Positions 42,670 through 52,679 of a DNA stretch of 64,000 bases are shown in pieces (the first letter of the stretch is position 1; the number at the start of each line of letters is the position of its first letter). The DNA is from Crambe crambe (lineage: Eukaryota > Porifera > Demospongiae > Poecilosclerida > Crambeidae), in NCBI GenBank assembly GCA_963924555.1, contig OZ004593.1, forward strand, positions 4,274,480 to 4,338,479. The letters are read 5' to 3'. The position numbers and the translations under genes were made by a program. The notes below the pieces were generated by a model, which had not been told where the DNA came from, searched no databases, and saw nothing but the letters and a program-made list of their open reading frames with translations.

Positions 42670-43026
42670 ATGAGAGGCATGGGGTATATCATTAAGAGAG
42701 GACATACCAAGGAATTTCATGGCCATATCTGGTCACCACAATTTCTCATTTGTGTTAACATTACTCTTCACCTCAATGGTTATGATTCTTCAGTTTCTCA
42801 GCTATCCCCTTCTCCATTACTGACTTTGAATAATAGAGGCGTTTCCACATTACCTATTGATAGTGGGCCATATTATAATTCATTCTTAATTGATTCTCAA
42901 CATGCCATGTACTCTGAACTAATTGAGAGTCTAACACATCATGGTCAAATTAATTTGAGAACGTGTGCCACAATATCTATGCAGGTTCAAACATGCATTT
43001 CCTCACGTATCAGGTTCATTTTTTAA
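42670..43026 (+). other. unrecognised ORF
   Basis: 118 codons from ATG: MRGMGYIIKRGHTKEFHGHI, then PQFLICVNITLHLNGYDSSV and NSFLIDSQHAMYSELIESLT. One of the longest plus-strand frames not explained by an element. Composition is plausible for a protein but no motif is recognised. Could be an exon; donor-like GTTCAAAC at the end is not convincing. Confidence 0.25.
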
Positions 43027-44650
43027 TTAATCAGGATCTTTACCTCCATGAAACAAACTTGGCATGCAGGGGAAGGGGATGGAGTGGAGCTAAAAACTCA
43101 CCCTGCCAACCCCCCCAGTGTGTCCTTTTAAGTTCAGATGTAGACCTAATTAACTGGGCCCCCCTAGCCCGGGCCACGGATAAATAGTCTCCACCAACTA
43201 ATGTGGTTAGGAAGCACTTGTCTGGTATTCTCAGAAATAAACTTCTCACAGCTCACGGAGGGAACATGGGTATGGTAGTTTTCAAGGATTCCTCATAGTT
43301 AATTTCACTCTTGAGCAATATTCCAAGAGGGACCTGTACGAGTAATTTGTAAATATATATAAAAAAGCTGTACTACTCTTATAACACTTACTATTTCTGA
43401 CTCCTTAGACATTTCTTTAGAGAACTTGTGAGGAATGTGGATAGAGGGGCCTATGTGACCTATTCAAGTATGAGAAATCTACTATGAAAGTGACCCTAAT
43501 TTGACTCCAGGAACACTGGATATCGTCAGTGAACTCTCAATAACAGGAGAGCAACTCACTATGGTTAGCATGAACCTGCATGCCTATGGCTTCCTGTTCC
43601 TTTTTCCTTTGTTTTTCATTCGTGAACTCAATACACTCGGCACTAGTCAATACTATAGCTGTGCGAATGTTTTGCTTTGCTGCAGTTACAGTCACTGAAT
43701 CTGTAAAACCCATCCAGCAAGTGATCTAGAAGTTGCTCTTTCATGTCATCCTGCAAAGCCATGAAACTAAGGGATATGTGTACATGAGAACTTAATCGGC
43801 AATAGCTGTCAGTTTAAATTGAGTGGAGTTGTACTTATTGTTTTATGATGTAATTTATTTGTTGTTGTTTTTTGGGGGGGGTTGGTTTTGTTTGTTAGTT
43901 TGTGTGTGTGTGTTTGTGTGTTAAATCTTGATTGCAAAAATCTGCTAACACGAAAACTTGATTAGCAATAGCTGTCACTACCATCTCCAGCCATCTTATA
44001 TACAAGATCAAGTAGAGTTGCACCAGTGGTTTAATCAGTACAGGACAATGGCATCTACATCTCCTTCACCCAATTGATGTGCTATGGTTGCCAAAGGCCC
44101 AGCTCTGTACAGCAAAAAACTCTGCCACATACCAAGTACTAACTAGCAGACAAGACAGCCCTAGCACTTACATTGGTGGCACAGCCCTGCGCTTTGTGCT
44201 CGGGGCTGTGCTGCCACTCCCAGACTACTTCCAATCTGGAGAGCAAACGGGTAGATACCTGAAAACCAACTGAACCCATCCTCTTTAGGAGATTCAGAAC
44301 CAGTCCACTAGAAGCGCCATGTGTCAATTGTGGTTTCAACAAATTGAACTTGAAAAAAATTGTGGAAGAAGAGTTTGGAAGAATGAATCCTGAGACAATA
44401 CTCAAGTGCTGTTGACAAGGCTCATCAGAGCAAATACAACTTGGAGTGGCAACAGAAGGTAATGAACATATAAGTGCTATAGTATTATATATAAACTAGT
44501 CATCCAAGTACTAAGGCATATGTCTTCAGGACACGAATAGCTAGGTGATGTGTCTTCATCGAAGTTAAAGTTGTTTTTTTTGTTTTGTTTTGTTTTGTTT
44601 TTTTTTGTTCATGACTAAACCTCTCAGACAGACATTTGCGTTGTAAACTA
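43027..44650. other. no recognisable gene; simple sequence
   Basis: Includes G/T-rich simple sequence at 43860-43922 and T-rich runs at 44570-44608. An imperfect hairpin around GGTGGCACAGCC / GGGCTGTGCTGCCAC lies near 44175-44217. No coding call. Confidence 0.35.
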
Positions 44651-44659
44651 AGAGTATTT

Positions 44660-45640
44660 ACTGTAATACTTACCAGGTTGATAGATTTCGATGAGTAGAT
44701 TATCACTGGTGGCAAGATCATCCCAGCCCTGTTCTTCAAGAACAACTTTTAGCTTGATCTTTTACTTCAATTAGACATTTTACCATCAAAAATGTGCTCC
44801 GTGAAATTCTTCAGAAGTTTCTTCCCACATAAAGCAATCAACATCTTAGTGGCTTTAGTTGAAGAATTCATTTTGTGCACAAGTGAATGAATGTGCAAGT
44901 CATTGAACTCCACCATCTCATTGAATTGATAAAAACAGATTGAGTGAACTGAATTCTGTCATGATCATCTTCATTATCCAGAAAATCTTGCACATCATCA
45001 ATGTAGGCTCAGTCACAACTTCACTAGAATCATCTTCCTCCTTGCAAAATTCTTCTTTAAATGTTGCTTCCATTATCAGTTAAAACTACCATTATCTTGC
45101 TTGAATCAATGTCCCAATCATGAAGTACCTCATCAACACACTGTCGGATAGTGCCTGCAGTATGGAAAGAAGTGAGGTGCCAAACAGCCAAAGTTACTGT
45201 GTGCTGACGATGATCGCCTCTAGAAAAGAAATGGGCTGTAACACCAATTAGTTCCTTCTTTGACCAGATATCACAACAGAGACTAATCTTGTTTGCACTT
45301 TGTAAAGTTGCCGAAATTTTGGCCTTTAACTCAATGAAAACTTGTCTAATTCTTTGTTGATGTAGGATCCAATGCACGAAGAAAATCTTTAAACTCTAAA
45401 TTTTCTACCACTGTGGAGCAGAATTAGTGTCAAAATGAATAATTGTCTTTGTTGTGGGCTTTATAACTTTGTATGGCGAACCCGTTTTGGGGGCATTTAG
45501 TGAATCCTTAACACGAACCTGTTGCATTCATAAGTAGTTCTTTGATCTTTCATTTTATCCATTGATCTTTATAGTCCCATGTCTGTATTTGTACCTGTTG
45601 AATAAATTTTTCATGCCAGTAATAGGCTTTCATGGCACTA
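44660..45640 (-). pseudogene. hAT-type (ZBED-like) transposase remnant
   Basis: The best segment is 45057-45377: RQVFIELKAKISATLQSANK, ISLCCDIWSKKELIGVTAHF, FSRGDHRQHTVTLAVWHLTS and KIMVVLTDNGSNI. These match the hAT catalytic-core start, with W-S/T-x-K and the D-N-G-S-N block. Upstream (45415-45380) STVVENLEFKDFLRALDP fits the segment before the core. Downstream, in other frames, EFNDLHIHSLVHKMNSSTKA (about 44905) and KVVLEEQGWDDLATSDNLL (about 44720) fit later parts. The C-terminal dimerisation domain is not found. Several frame breaks and an internal deletion. hAT enzymes cut and paste with 8 bp target duplications; the ends of this copy are not identified. Confidence 0.62.
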
Positions 45641-45692
45641 GTAGTGCCTGCACTCAACAAATTCTTCTTCAACAAAACAGTTATCTTTATTT

Positions 45693-45697
45693 GTTTT
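45693..45697 (+). repeat. target-site duplication, left copy (GTTTT)
   Basis: GTTTT directly precedes the left LTR. The identical GTTTT at 48516-48520 directly follows the right LTR. Confidence 0.75.
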
Positions 45698-45828
45698 TGT
45701 CGTGACTTAAGAACTTTATTATAGCTTTAACTTACAAAAAAGACAACTGAATGACAAGTCATAAAACGTAACACATAGTGAGCATGCTAAAACATAAAAC
45801 AATAAAAGAGGAAGTAAAGAATACCACA
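45698..45828 (-). repeat. 3' LTR of gypsy 2
   Basis: 131 bases from TGTCGTGACTT to AATACCACA (plus strand). Differs from the 5' LTR at only a few positions (for example TGTCG/TGTCA, CAAGTC/CAAGTT, GTGAGC/GTGAAC, GCTAAA/GCTCAA). Confidence 0.92.
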
Positions 45829-45840
45829 TTTCCTCCTTCC
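45829..45840 (-). promoter_or_regulatory. polypurine tract of gypsy 2
   Basis: GGAAGGAGGAAA on the minus strand immediately before the 3' LTR, the usual plus-strand priming site. Confidence 0.75.
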
Positions 45841-45868
45841 ATAAGATATTATACTGTACAGTACATAG

Positions 45869-47430
45869 TTACCATTTAGGTTCAAATCGTTCTACCGGTT
45901 TGCGATCACGTTTTGGATAAGTTTTTACTCGAGTTTCAGGTACAGGTTCAGGTGGAGGTTCTGGATCAACCACAGCTGGTGATGGTGAACTATCAACCAC
46001 CGAATCATTAGCCGGTGAAGGAGTAGCCACTGAGGGATTAACTGGCAAAGAAGAGGGAATAACAGAGGGAATAACAATTTCGGGCTGATCTAGATGGCAG
46101 CGGTGTTCTCGACCATCCGACAGTCTCACTAACAATGAAACTGGACCAGTTTTCTTCTGGATCACTCCTGGTATCCACCGGTCGCCTCCATGATAGTTTC
46201 GAACAAATACATCATCTCCAATGTCTCCTTTGCCTTACGATCATGTTGTTTCTTCTGTTTTAGCTGGTTACTTTCGACTCGGCTTGCTAGATTTGGTTTT
46301 AACAGATCCAGCCGTGACCTCGGTTGTTTCCCTAGCAACAGTTCTGCTGGAGAAACTCCAGTTGTTGATTGTGGAGTTAGTCGATACGACATCAAGATCT
46401 GAGCCAATCTCTCATTCACACTTCCCTTTCGAATCTTCTTCAAGCCTTTCTTTACAATTTGCACGGCGCGTTCTGCCAGTCCATTAGACGCTGGATGGTA
46501 AGGTGCAGATTTGTGATGTTTGATGCCGTTCCTCTGCAAAAATGATTCAAATTCGGTGCTGGTGAAGCAGGTACCATTATCAGTTATGATGCTTTCAGGA
46601 ATTCCGAATCTTGCAAATTCAGTTCTCAACTCATCAATCACTGCACTGGACGTAGCATTTGTGGTATTGAAAGCTTCAATCCACTTGGAATGTGCATCAA
46701 TGAGTATCAGGTACATCTTTCCCTGAACTGGACCAGCATAATCCAAATGCAATCTGGCCCAGGGGCGACCATGGTTGCAACGGAGCAGCTGGGGGTGTTG
46801 CTTGATTCACTTGACATTCGGTGCACCCACGTACTGTTTCCTCAATATCGGCTGAAATTCCTGGCCACCACACATACATTTGGGAGAGACTTTTCATCTT
46901 CGCTATCCCTGGGTGACCCTCGTGTAACTCAGTCAATACTGCTGCTCTACCAGGTTTCGGAATGACCACTCTGGTTCCCCACAGTATGCATCCATCATAC
47001 AGAGACAGTTCTGTTCTCTTGGACAGGTAAGGAGTTAGCTCCGTAGAATCTTCTGTTGAATCTGGCCAGCCATAGCGGAGAAACTGTGCAATAGAAGCCA
47101 ACTCAGTGTCTTTCTCAGTCCAGGCACGAATTTGAGCAGCTGTAACAGGCAATTCGTCCAGATGTTCCATTAACAAGACCAACTCTGGGGGAGTCTGGTT
47201 GGTGACTGGTGCTACCTGAAGTGGCAGACGACTGAGGGCATCTGCATTCCCATGAGCTTGTGTATTACGAACTTTCAAGGTGTATTCAAACATAGATAAA
47301 TACAGGGCCCAACGGCGAATCCTGGCCGAAGCTTGCGGGGAAGTTGGCTTGTGCTCTCCTAACAAACTCAGGAGTGGTTTGTGGTCAGTAATCAATTCGA
47401 AAGGGTGACCAAACAAATATGCATAAAACT
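45869..47430 (-). pseudogene. pol: RNase H end and integrase of gypsy 2
   Basis: From 47416: FGHPFELITDHKPLLSLL and ARIRRWALYLSMFEYTLKV (RNase H C-terminal part). Then the integrase H2C2 zinc motif, HEGHPGIAKM followed by GCTECQ (about 46900-46820). Core: LHLDYAGPVQGKMYLILIDA with the first Asp (about 46752-46690), IITDNGTCFTSTEF with the second, and NGLAERAVQIVKKG with the Glu (about 46465). C-terminal GPVSLLVRLSDGREHRCH (46150-46095) is the GPY/F-like module, then a Pro/Glu-rich tail ending ERFEPKW at 45869. Frame breaks near 46750 and 46190, and a stop near 47438, make it non-functional as read. Confidence 0.85.
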
Positions 47431-47437
47431 TCTTTAT

Positions 47438-47722
47438 TCAAAAAACACATGATAACCCTTCTTTCTCTAATTGTGAGTAGTTTCGTTCTGCTGGATTGAG
47501 CGTACGTGAGGCATAGCCAATGGGTTTCTCTGCTCCGTCCGGAAACTGATGTGCAAGTACAGCTCCGATGCCATATGCTGAAGCGTCACAAGCTAACACA
47601 AGAGGTAACTTGGAGTCAAAATGGACAAGTAGTGGTGATGACGTAAGCAGTCGTTTGGATTCTTGAAAACCCTTGTCCTGTTCAGCTTTCCACCTCCAAG
47701 TGGACTCTCTCTGAATCGACAT
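47438..47722 (-). pseudogene. pol: RNase H N-terminal part of gypsy 2
   Basis: KAEQDKGFQESKRLLTSSPL, then LACDASAYGIGAVLAHQF with the catalytic Asp, and PIGYASRTLNPAERNYSQ with the Glu of the next block. The stop near 47438 (frame QLEKEGLSCVF) lies where the neighbouring family member continues into GHPFDLITDHK. Confidence 0.85.
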
Positions 47723-48368
47723 TGGGGTGCAAGATGCCCTGTGTTGCCACAGCGATGACAGGTCATACCAGGATTACGGGGTTCGGAGTCCTTCCTGGAG
47801 ACCTTGCTTACCGATTCCATCTTCACACTTGGAGCTGTCATTTCCTTCAGATTCTTTGCAGCTGTCTCACTCCCAAGGCCATGGTTAAGGCAGTTTCATA
47901 AGTCAGAGTTGCCTCTGAGAGGAGCTTCCGCTGGATGTGCTCATTATTAATGCCGCACACCAGTCGATCTCTGATCATTTCTTCCAAAGCAGTTCCGAAA
48001 TTACAAAACTCTGCAAGACGGCGTAAATCAGCGACATAGTTGGCAATCGTTTCTCCTTCTTTCCTTGAGCGAGTATTAAAACGAAATCTTTGCATCACTA
48101 CTGAGGGTGTAGGGCTATAATGCTTGGTGAGGGCTTCCTTTAACTGGTCGTAGGTTTTGTCCTTGGGCTTCACTGGTGCAACTAGATTCCTGAGCACTGC
48201 ATAGGTCCTTTTTCCCATGTTCAAAATGAATGCTGAACGCCTTTTTTCTTCGTTCGCCTCTCCAGTGATCCCGTTTGCAGTAAAAAATTCCTCGAGCCTC
48301 TCAATATAGTTAGGCCACTCTTCTTCTTGAGGGTCGAATTCACCAATTTTTCCCAGCAAAGTCACCAT
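47593..48368 (-). pseudogene. gag: Gag of gypsy 2 with zinc knuckle
   Basis: Starts ATG at 48368, immediately after the PBS: MVTLLGKIGEFDPQEEEWPN and the capsid-like region to DRLVCGINNEHIQRKLLSEA. A frame break near 47877 shifts the reading frame. Continuing in the shifted frame, CHRCGNTGHLAPQC is one CCHC knuckle (about 47770). Soon after, at about 47705, sequence jumps to RNase H. Close relative of the gypsy 3 Gag (shared R-L-x-x-F-F-x-A-N-G-I-T-G and D-R-L-V-C-G-I-N). Confidence 0.85.
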
Positions 48369-48384
48369 CCTCGTCGCCAGAATA
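48369..48384 (-). promoter_or_regulatory. primer-binding site region of gypsy 2
   Basis: TATTCTGGCGACGAGG on the minus strand between the LTR and the gag ATG. The core TGGCGACGAGG also occurs after the LTR of gypsy 3, so the two families share a primer. Confidence 0.7.
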
Positions 48385-48515
48385 TGTCATGACTTAAGAA
48401 CTTTATTATAGCTTTAACTTACAAAAAAGACAACTGAATGACAAGTTATAAAACGTAACACATAGTGAACATGCTCAAACATAAAACAATAAAAGAGGAA
48501 GTAAAGAATACCACA
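48385..48515 (-). repeat. 5' LTR of gypsy 2
   Basis: 131 bases, partner of 45698-45828, followed by GTTTT. On the minus strand it begins TGTGGTATTC, like the gypsy 3 LTR. Confidence 0.92.
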
Positions 48516-48520
48516 GTTTT

Positions 48521-49833
48521 ATTTTCATGGCACATACATCGTGTAATTAGTGCAGAATGCACCCTGGCATATCAGGTGCTACATTGGCTGATGTGACCCA
48601 TTATATATTATAGAGGAGAGAGATTACAGCTATATATACAATACACAATAAAGTTTATAGCTACTTATTCCATTATGATACCTATTACGTTTCTATTTTA
48701 GACATTAATGCATGACCAGCTGTCAAGCTATAGCTACAACTTTGTTTAATCTAGACTCCAACTGGTAAGATTTGACTGAAATTGTGTTCCTGCAAGTTAA
48801 ACTTGCAGGAAGAAATAATCATTTGAAGATGGTAAATTATTAGTATAATATCCTGGGAGGCCATGTTGAGCTTGCATTTCACCATATACATAATTAACAA
48901 GGAGAGAGGGTGCATGTCACCTTAAAGTACATAAGTATGGCAGTTAAAGGGCATGAGGCCAAGTGGTGCTTCAATCTCTTGCAAATATGGCATCCACGAC
49001 ATAGCATAGCTATACTTTTGCCGGACATAACCATAATGCAAAGGCTACAACCCCAGAACTCAGCAAACTAGTTCAGTGATAATTGTAGCGAATATGACCC
49101 ACAGATCCTGATTGTCCTGCACTTACTGTCTTAGTTTGGGTCCAAATTGTAGCACGAGGAGTAGGAACAAGACCAAGATTTGCTCACTTTTCTTCACTGT
49201 CACAGCACTCCTTTTACCAGTTCCTCGAAGCAGTAGCCATAAATATACTGAATACCCTCCTTAGAAACAGTATTCCCTGTTAAAGGGAAGCAAAATGTCT
49301 TGAGATTGCAGAAAGAATGCTTTTCCAGCTGGTACCTATGTTGAGCCATTTTTGTAACCACGCCCACTTCAATTTTATTATTTTTATAATCATCATAAAA
49401 CCCTGAAGAAGGCTAGAGACATAGCTGAAACATTGGTTAAAAAGAATTTTTTAAGTTGAATATAAAAGAGAAAAATACAAGAAGTTTATAATGTCAGCTG
49501 ATAATGGAACAAAAGTATGTTTTGAATAATAACATCCTTTGTAGTCATCTAGTTAAACACATAATAGCAACTGAACATCAAAAAAAGAGCTTGCACAAAT
49601 GATCTGATCACACCAACAAAGGAAGTAGTTCAAGATCTTTAACTTAATGATTTCAGCATTCAATGACAGTCGAAGAAACTTTTGTTGAGCTCCCTAAATG
49701 CACTGCCCCTCGGATTGCAGCTTTTGGCTCACAGTACTTTATTATAGTTGAACAGTTTGTTGTATGTGAAGTATCATTGTGAAAACAGCCCACCAACATG
49801 TAGCTAATTTATTTTCCAAAAGTCAACACTCCA
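48521..49833. other. no recognisable gene
   Basis: No coding frame. A perfect 12 bp-arm palindrome at 48787-48811. Near 49384 a CCTGAAGAAGGCTAGAGACA...GCTGAAAC stretch resembles the 3' tail of some non-LTR or Penelope-like elements, but no element body was found with it. Confidence 0.35.
48787..48811. repeat. perfect short palindrome
   Basis: TTCCTGCAAGTT, one base, then its exact inverse; 25 bases in all. Confidence 0.85.
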
Positions 49834-50175
49834 ATCCCAGAATGGCTAAGGCTGCTTGCAGCTGAGTGCTATTCTGGATTGTATGAGGAGGGTGGAGGCG
49901 AGATCAACCTGTCCTTCGCATTGTCCTAACAATAGCTCCTTTCCAGCTGTTGGTAATAATCGTCAAACTCACAAACTCAGTCATACAGGGCCCTGGCTCC
50001 ACCCACTAATCAGTCCTTGAAATGGTTAACATTATTGAAAGAAAAAATCATAAATATAGAGTCATGAACAATGTAGGGAGGGTTTGGGTGGGCAGGACAG
50101 GTTGATCTCGCCTCCACCCTCCTCATACAATCCAGAATAGCACTCAGCTGCAAGCAGCCTTAGCCATTCTGGGAT
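49834..50175. repeat. 81 bp perfect inverted repeat with 180 bp spacer
   Basis: 49834-49914 and 50095-50175 are exact reverse complements over 81 bases by eye. The right arm contains the last codons and stop of the tyrosine-recombinase remnant. Within the spacer I see no gene. Inverted terminal or subterminal repeats are expected in DIRS-like and related tyrosine-recombinase elements, which makes a common origin likely. Confidence 0.88.
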
Positions 50176-50570
50176 TGCACTTCGGAGGGCTCCGGCTCGA
50201 TCAACCTGTCCTTCACATGTTCATAGCCCAAAACTCCTTCTCCAAAATTCCTGGCATTTTTCTCTGCCTCTTTAGGTCGGTAATAGAACCTGGAAAAAGT
50301 GTCCTCCTTGGACCAACCAGCTCCGTTCAAGATCTCCTGAATTGAGACTCCCAACATTGCTGCAGCTGTAGCTGCTGCTCCCCTTGAAGAGTGAGCATTA
50401 TACTATCCCAATCCTGCTCCTCTCAAGGTGTCCTTGATCCACCTCGCTATTGATGAGGATGTTACAGGTCTATATGGAGAGACTGTCGCCAGGAACAGCC
50501 TCTCTGACTTCCTGTGGCCACTTGTAACTTGCTTGTATACAACAAGGTACGTTATGTCTTTTACTAGCTC
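50160..50570 (-). pseudogene. tyrosine recombinase C-terminal part (DIRS/Ngaro/Crypton-like)
   Basis: Reading leftwards: TYLVVYKQVTSGHRKSERLF, PYRPVTSSSIARWIKDTLRG, then an in-frame TAG (about 50401), then NAHSSRGAAATAAAAMLGVS with the H-x-x-R catalytic pair. IQEILNGAGWSKEDTFSRFY follows, ending in the Y-Y-R-P block that holds the nucleophilic tyrosine, and the protein ends at TAA 50160-50162. These are the conserved parts of the tyrosine-recombinase fold that cuts and rejoins DNA through a 3'-phosphotyrosine. The upstream Arg I region is not found; beyond about 50570 the homology stops although the frame stays open to 50702. One stop makes it a pseudogene. Which tyrosine-recombinase class it is cannot be told without an adjoining RT. 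Confidence 0.72.
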
Positions 50571-50930
50571 TCTTTGACTTCTTTTTCTGACCAGCTGCTT
50601 GCTACTTTCAGTTTTGGGACTTTTGAAACTCCTCGGCTCCCATTCTTCAAGCACACGTTTAGTGCTCTTGACTTTGCAGCTTCTTATCTGTGTGTCTATC
50701 AATATTTGGAGCTGACTCTGGTCAGATACAAGGTCTGCTCTCCAGCTGCTTGTTCAATTCTTCAGGCAAATGTTAGTGCTCTGCAGCTGTTTATACAATA
50801 AAATAAGGTATGTTCAGGTCATAACCATGTTCACTTGTTCACTATTTCATCAGTGTTTCTTTCTCTGACTTTACAGTTCTTCAGCTGTTCATCACTCAAT
50901 TTGGAACTAGCTACACCTTCACTGATTTTC

Positions 50931-50945
50931 TCTCTCTCTCTCTCT
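50931..50945. repeat. (TC)n microsatellite
   Basis: Short TCTCTC run just upstream of the repeat-peptide exon at 50978; may act as a pyrimidine tract. Confidence 0.6.
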
Positions 50946-50977
50946 CATTCAAAGTTTGTGAGTTTCTGTAAATAAGT

Positions 50978-51178
50978 ATGCCCTCAAAACAGCAAAAGAG
51001 GAAGGCTAATAGAAGAGAAGCTAATAAAAGGTATTACCAAAAAAAAAAACAGGAATTAAAAACTATATTTACAAAATACAATATAGCTCACAGACAAGAA
51101 TTGATAGGTAAATCACAAGAATACAATAGAGCTCATAGACAAGAATTGCAAGTGCGATCACAAGAATACAATAGAGCT
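50978..51178 (+). pseudogene. exon coding for tandem peptide repeats, interrupted by gypsy 3
   Basis: ATG 50978: MPSKQQKRKANRREANKRYY, then AHRQELIGKSQEYNR and AHRQELQVRSQEYNRA. The 16-residue unit AHRQELxxxSQEYNR is present nearly twice plus a variant. The frame is cut at GCT (51176-51178) exactly where the gypsy 3 LTR begins; the last residues before the stop at 51202 are LTR-encoded. Same type of opening as 25426. Likely the first exon of a multicopy transposon gene whose remainder was displaced. Confidence 0.5.
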
Positions 51179-51353
51179 TGTGGTATTTGTGGTTATTTGT
51201 AATTTTTGTGTAAGTTACATTCTGTGTGCACGTGCTTAAAGGGACCTTTTAATTTGATGTATCATTGGTTTTTCAGTCAGTCAGTAGTTGTCACCATTTG
51301 CTAAAAGTGTCTTGAACTATTACTAATTCTGGCGCTGGTGCTGCGATACCACA
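51179..51353 (+). repeat. 5' LTR of gypsy 3
   Basis: 175 bases, beginning TGTGGTAT and ending ATACCACA: an exact 8 bp terminal inverted repeat with TG..CA ends. Followed by TTAACTGGCGACGAGG. Only one LTR is present. Confidence 0.75.
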
Positions 51354-51369
51354 TTAACTGGCGACGAGG
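51354..51369 (+). promoter_or_regulatory. primer-binding site region of gypsy 3
   Basis: TTAACTGGCGACGAGG directly after the LTR, sharing TGGCGACGAGG with gypsy 2. Confidence 0.7.
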
Positions 51370-51388
51370 TACGGGATCAGCTATATAG

Positions 51389-52679
51389 ATGGCTACTTGG
51401 ATCAATCGGACCGTATGATGCAGACAAGGAGGAATGGCCGCAATATGTGGAGCGGTTAAGTTTTTTCTTCGAGGCCAATGGGATCACTGGGGCAGACAAA
51501 AAGAAAGTATCGTTTTTGACGTTGATCGGACGGCCCACTTTCAAGTTACTCCGGAGTCTTCTGCATCCGAACAAACCGGCAGATAAGACCTTCGATGAAC
51601 TGACTCAGATACTTACCGATCACTACAAACCGGCACCATCGGAGATAGTGCAGCGTTTCAAATTCCACAGCAGATTTAGGAAACAAGGCGAGTCCGTAGC
51701 TACCTATGTATCGGAACTCAGGGCCTTAGCCGAGTATTGTAATTTCGGGGAAACCCTCCAAGATATGCTTCGGGATAGACTAGTTTGTGGCATAAACGAT
51801 GATAGAATACAAGGAAGGCTGCTATCTGAACCCAAGTTGAAGTATGATAAAGCTGTAGAGCTAGCTACTACCCTGGAGACAGCTGCACACAATCTCAAAG
51901 AACTGACCGCTGGTCGCTTGGGCAACAGACAAGACAGGGAGGGGCTTGAAAAACCCGAAAGTGTACACAGGATTCAGGACAAGGGCAGATCAAAGGAAAT
52001 AGTAGCTGCATGTTACAGGTGTGGAAATCCTGACCACAAAGCAGACAAATGCAAGTTTAGAGATGCCACTTGTCACTTGTGTGGAAAGAAGGGGCATCTG
52101 AAGAAAGTGTACCGAAGTAAGAAGAGTATGCCCAAGAAGAAAAAGCCAGCTCCTCCACAACCAGTACGCCGAGTACAAGAGGACGAAGAGACTGAAGATG
52201 AATACCCATTATACCACTTACACTCTGCAAGTCCAGATCAACCCATTGAAATTTCACTCAATGTGGGTGGATGTACCCTCTCCATGGAGTTGGATACCGG
52301 AGCGGCACTCTCATTGGTCTCCGAAATGTTGTTCAAGGAGATGTGGCCAGACCGGACAGTTTCAGAATCCACAGTAACACTCTCCTCCTACTCCGGGGAA
52401 GACATACCTGTGCTGGAAAGTGTTGAGATGGAGGTGAGATATAAAGATCAAAGGGCTAAGTTACCCCTACTGATAGTAAAAGGGGCTGGACCTAGTTTAT
52501 TGGGAAGGAACTGGTTGGGAAGCCTTAAACTACACTGGAATGAGATTCACTGTATGCATAGTGGTGGGTTACAGCAAATATTGCTGAAGTATGACTCTGT
52601 TCTCCAAGATGGGTTAGGTACCCTCCAGGGACCCAAGGCCACTATATCCGTTGATGCTGGAGCTTGCCCACGCTTCTAG
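51389..52679 (+). pseudogene. gag: Gag and protease of gypsy 3
   Basis: The likely original ATG at 51389 is one frame off the main ORF, so a small indel lies just after it. The ORF then reads GPYDADKEEWPQYVERLSFF and onward. Capsid-like part to DRLVCGINDDRIQGRLLSE. Two CCHC knuckles follow: CYRCGNPDHKADKC is complete; CHLCGKKGHLKKVY has Tyr where the last Cys should be. Protease: CTLSMELDTGAALSLVSEM with the D-T-G-A active site, later PLLIVKGAGPSLLGRNWL. The frame ends ISVDAGACPRF then TAG at 52677. Confidence 0.85.

Larger units (their letters stand above)
45698..48515 (-). mobile_element. Ty3/gypsy retrotransposon 2, complete ends, internally deleted
   Basis: Bounded by two 131 bp LTRs and a 5 bp target duplication, oriented minus. 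Order from the right: LTR, PBS, gag, zinc knuckle, RNase H, integrase, polypurine tract, LTR. Protease and the whole reverse transcriptase are missing: the zinc-knuckle sequence joins the RNase H start near 47705. Several one-base frame breaks (near 47877, 47440, 46750, 46190). At 2.8 kb it is roughly 2 kb shorter than a normal element of this kind. It could only have moved, or could only move, with proteins made elsewhere. Confidence 0.9.
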
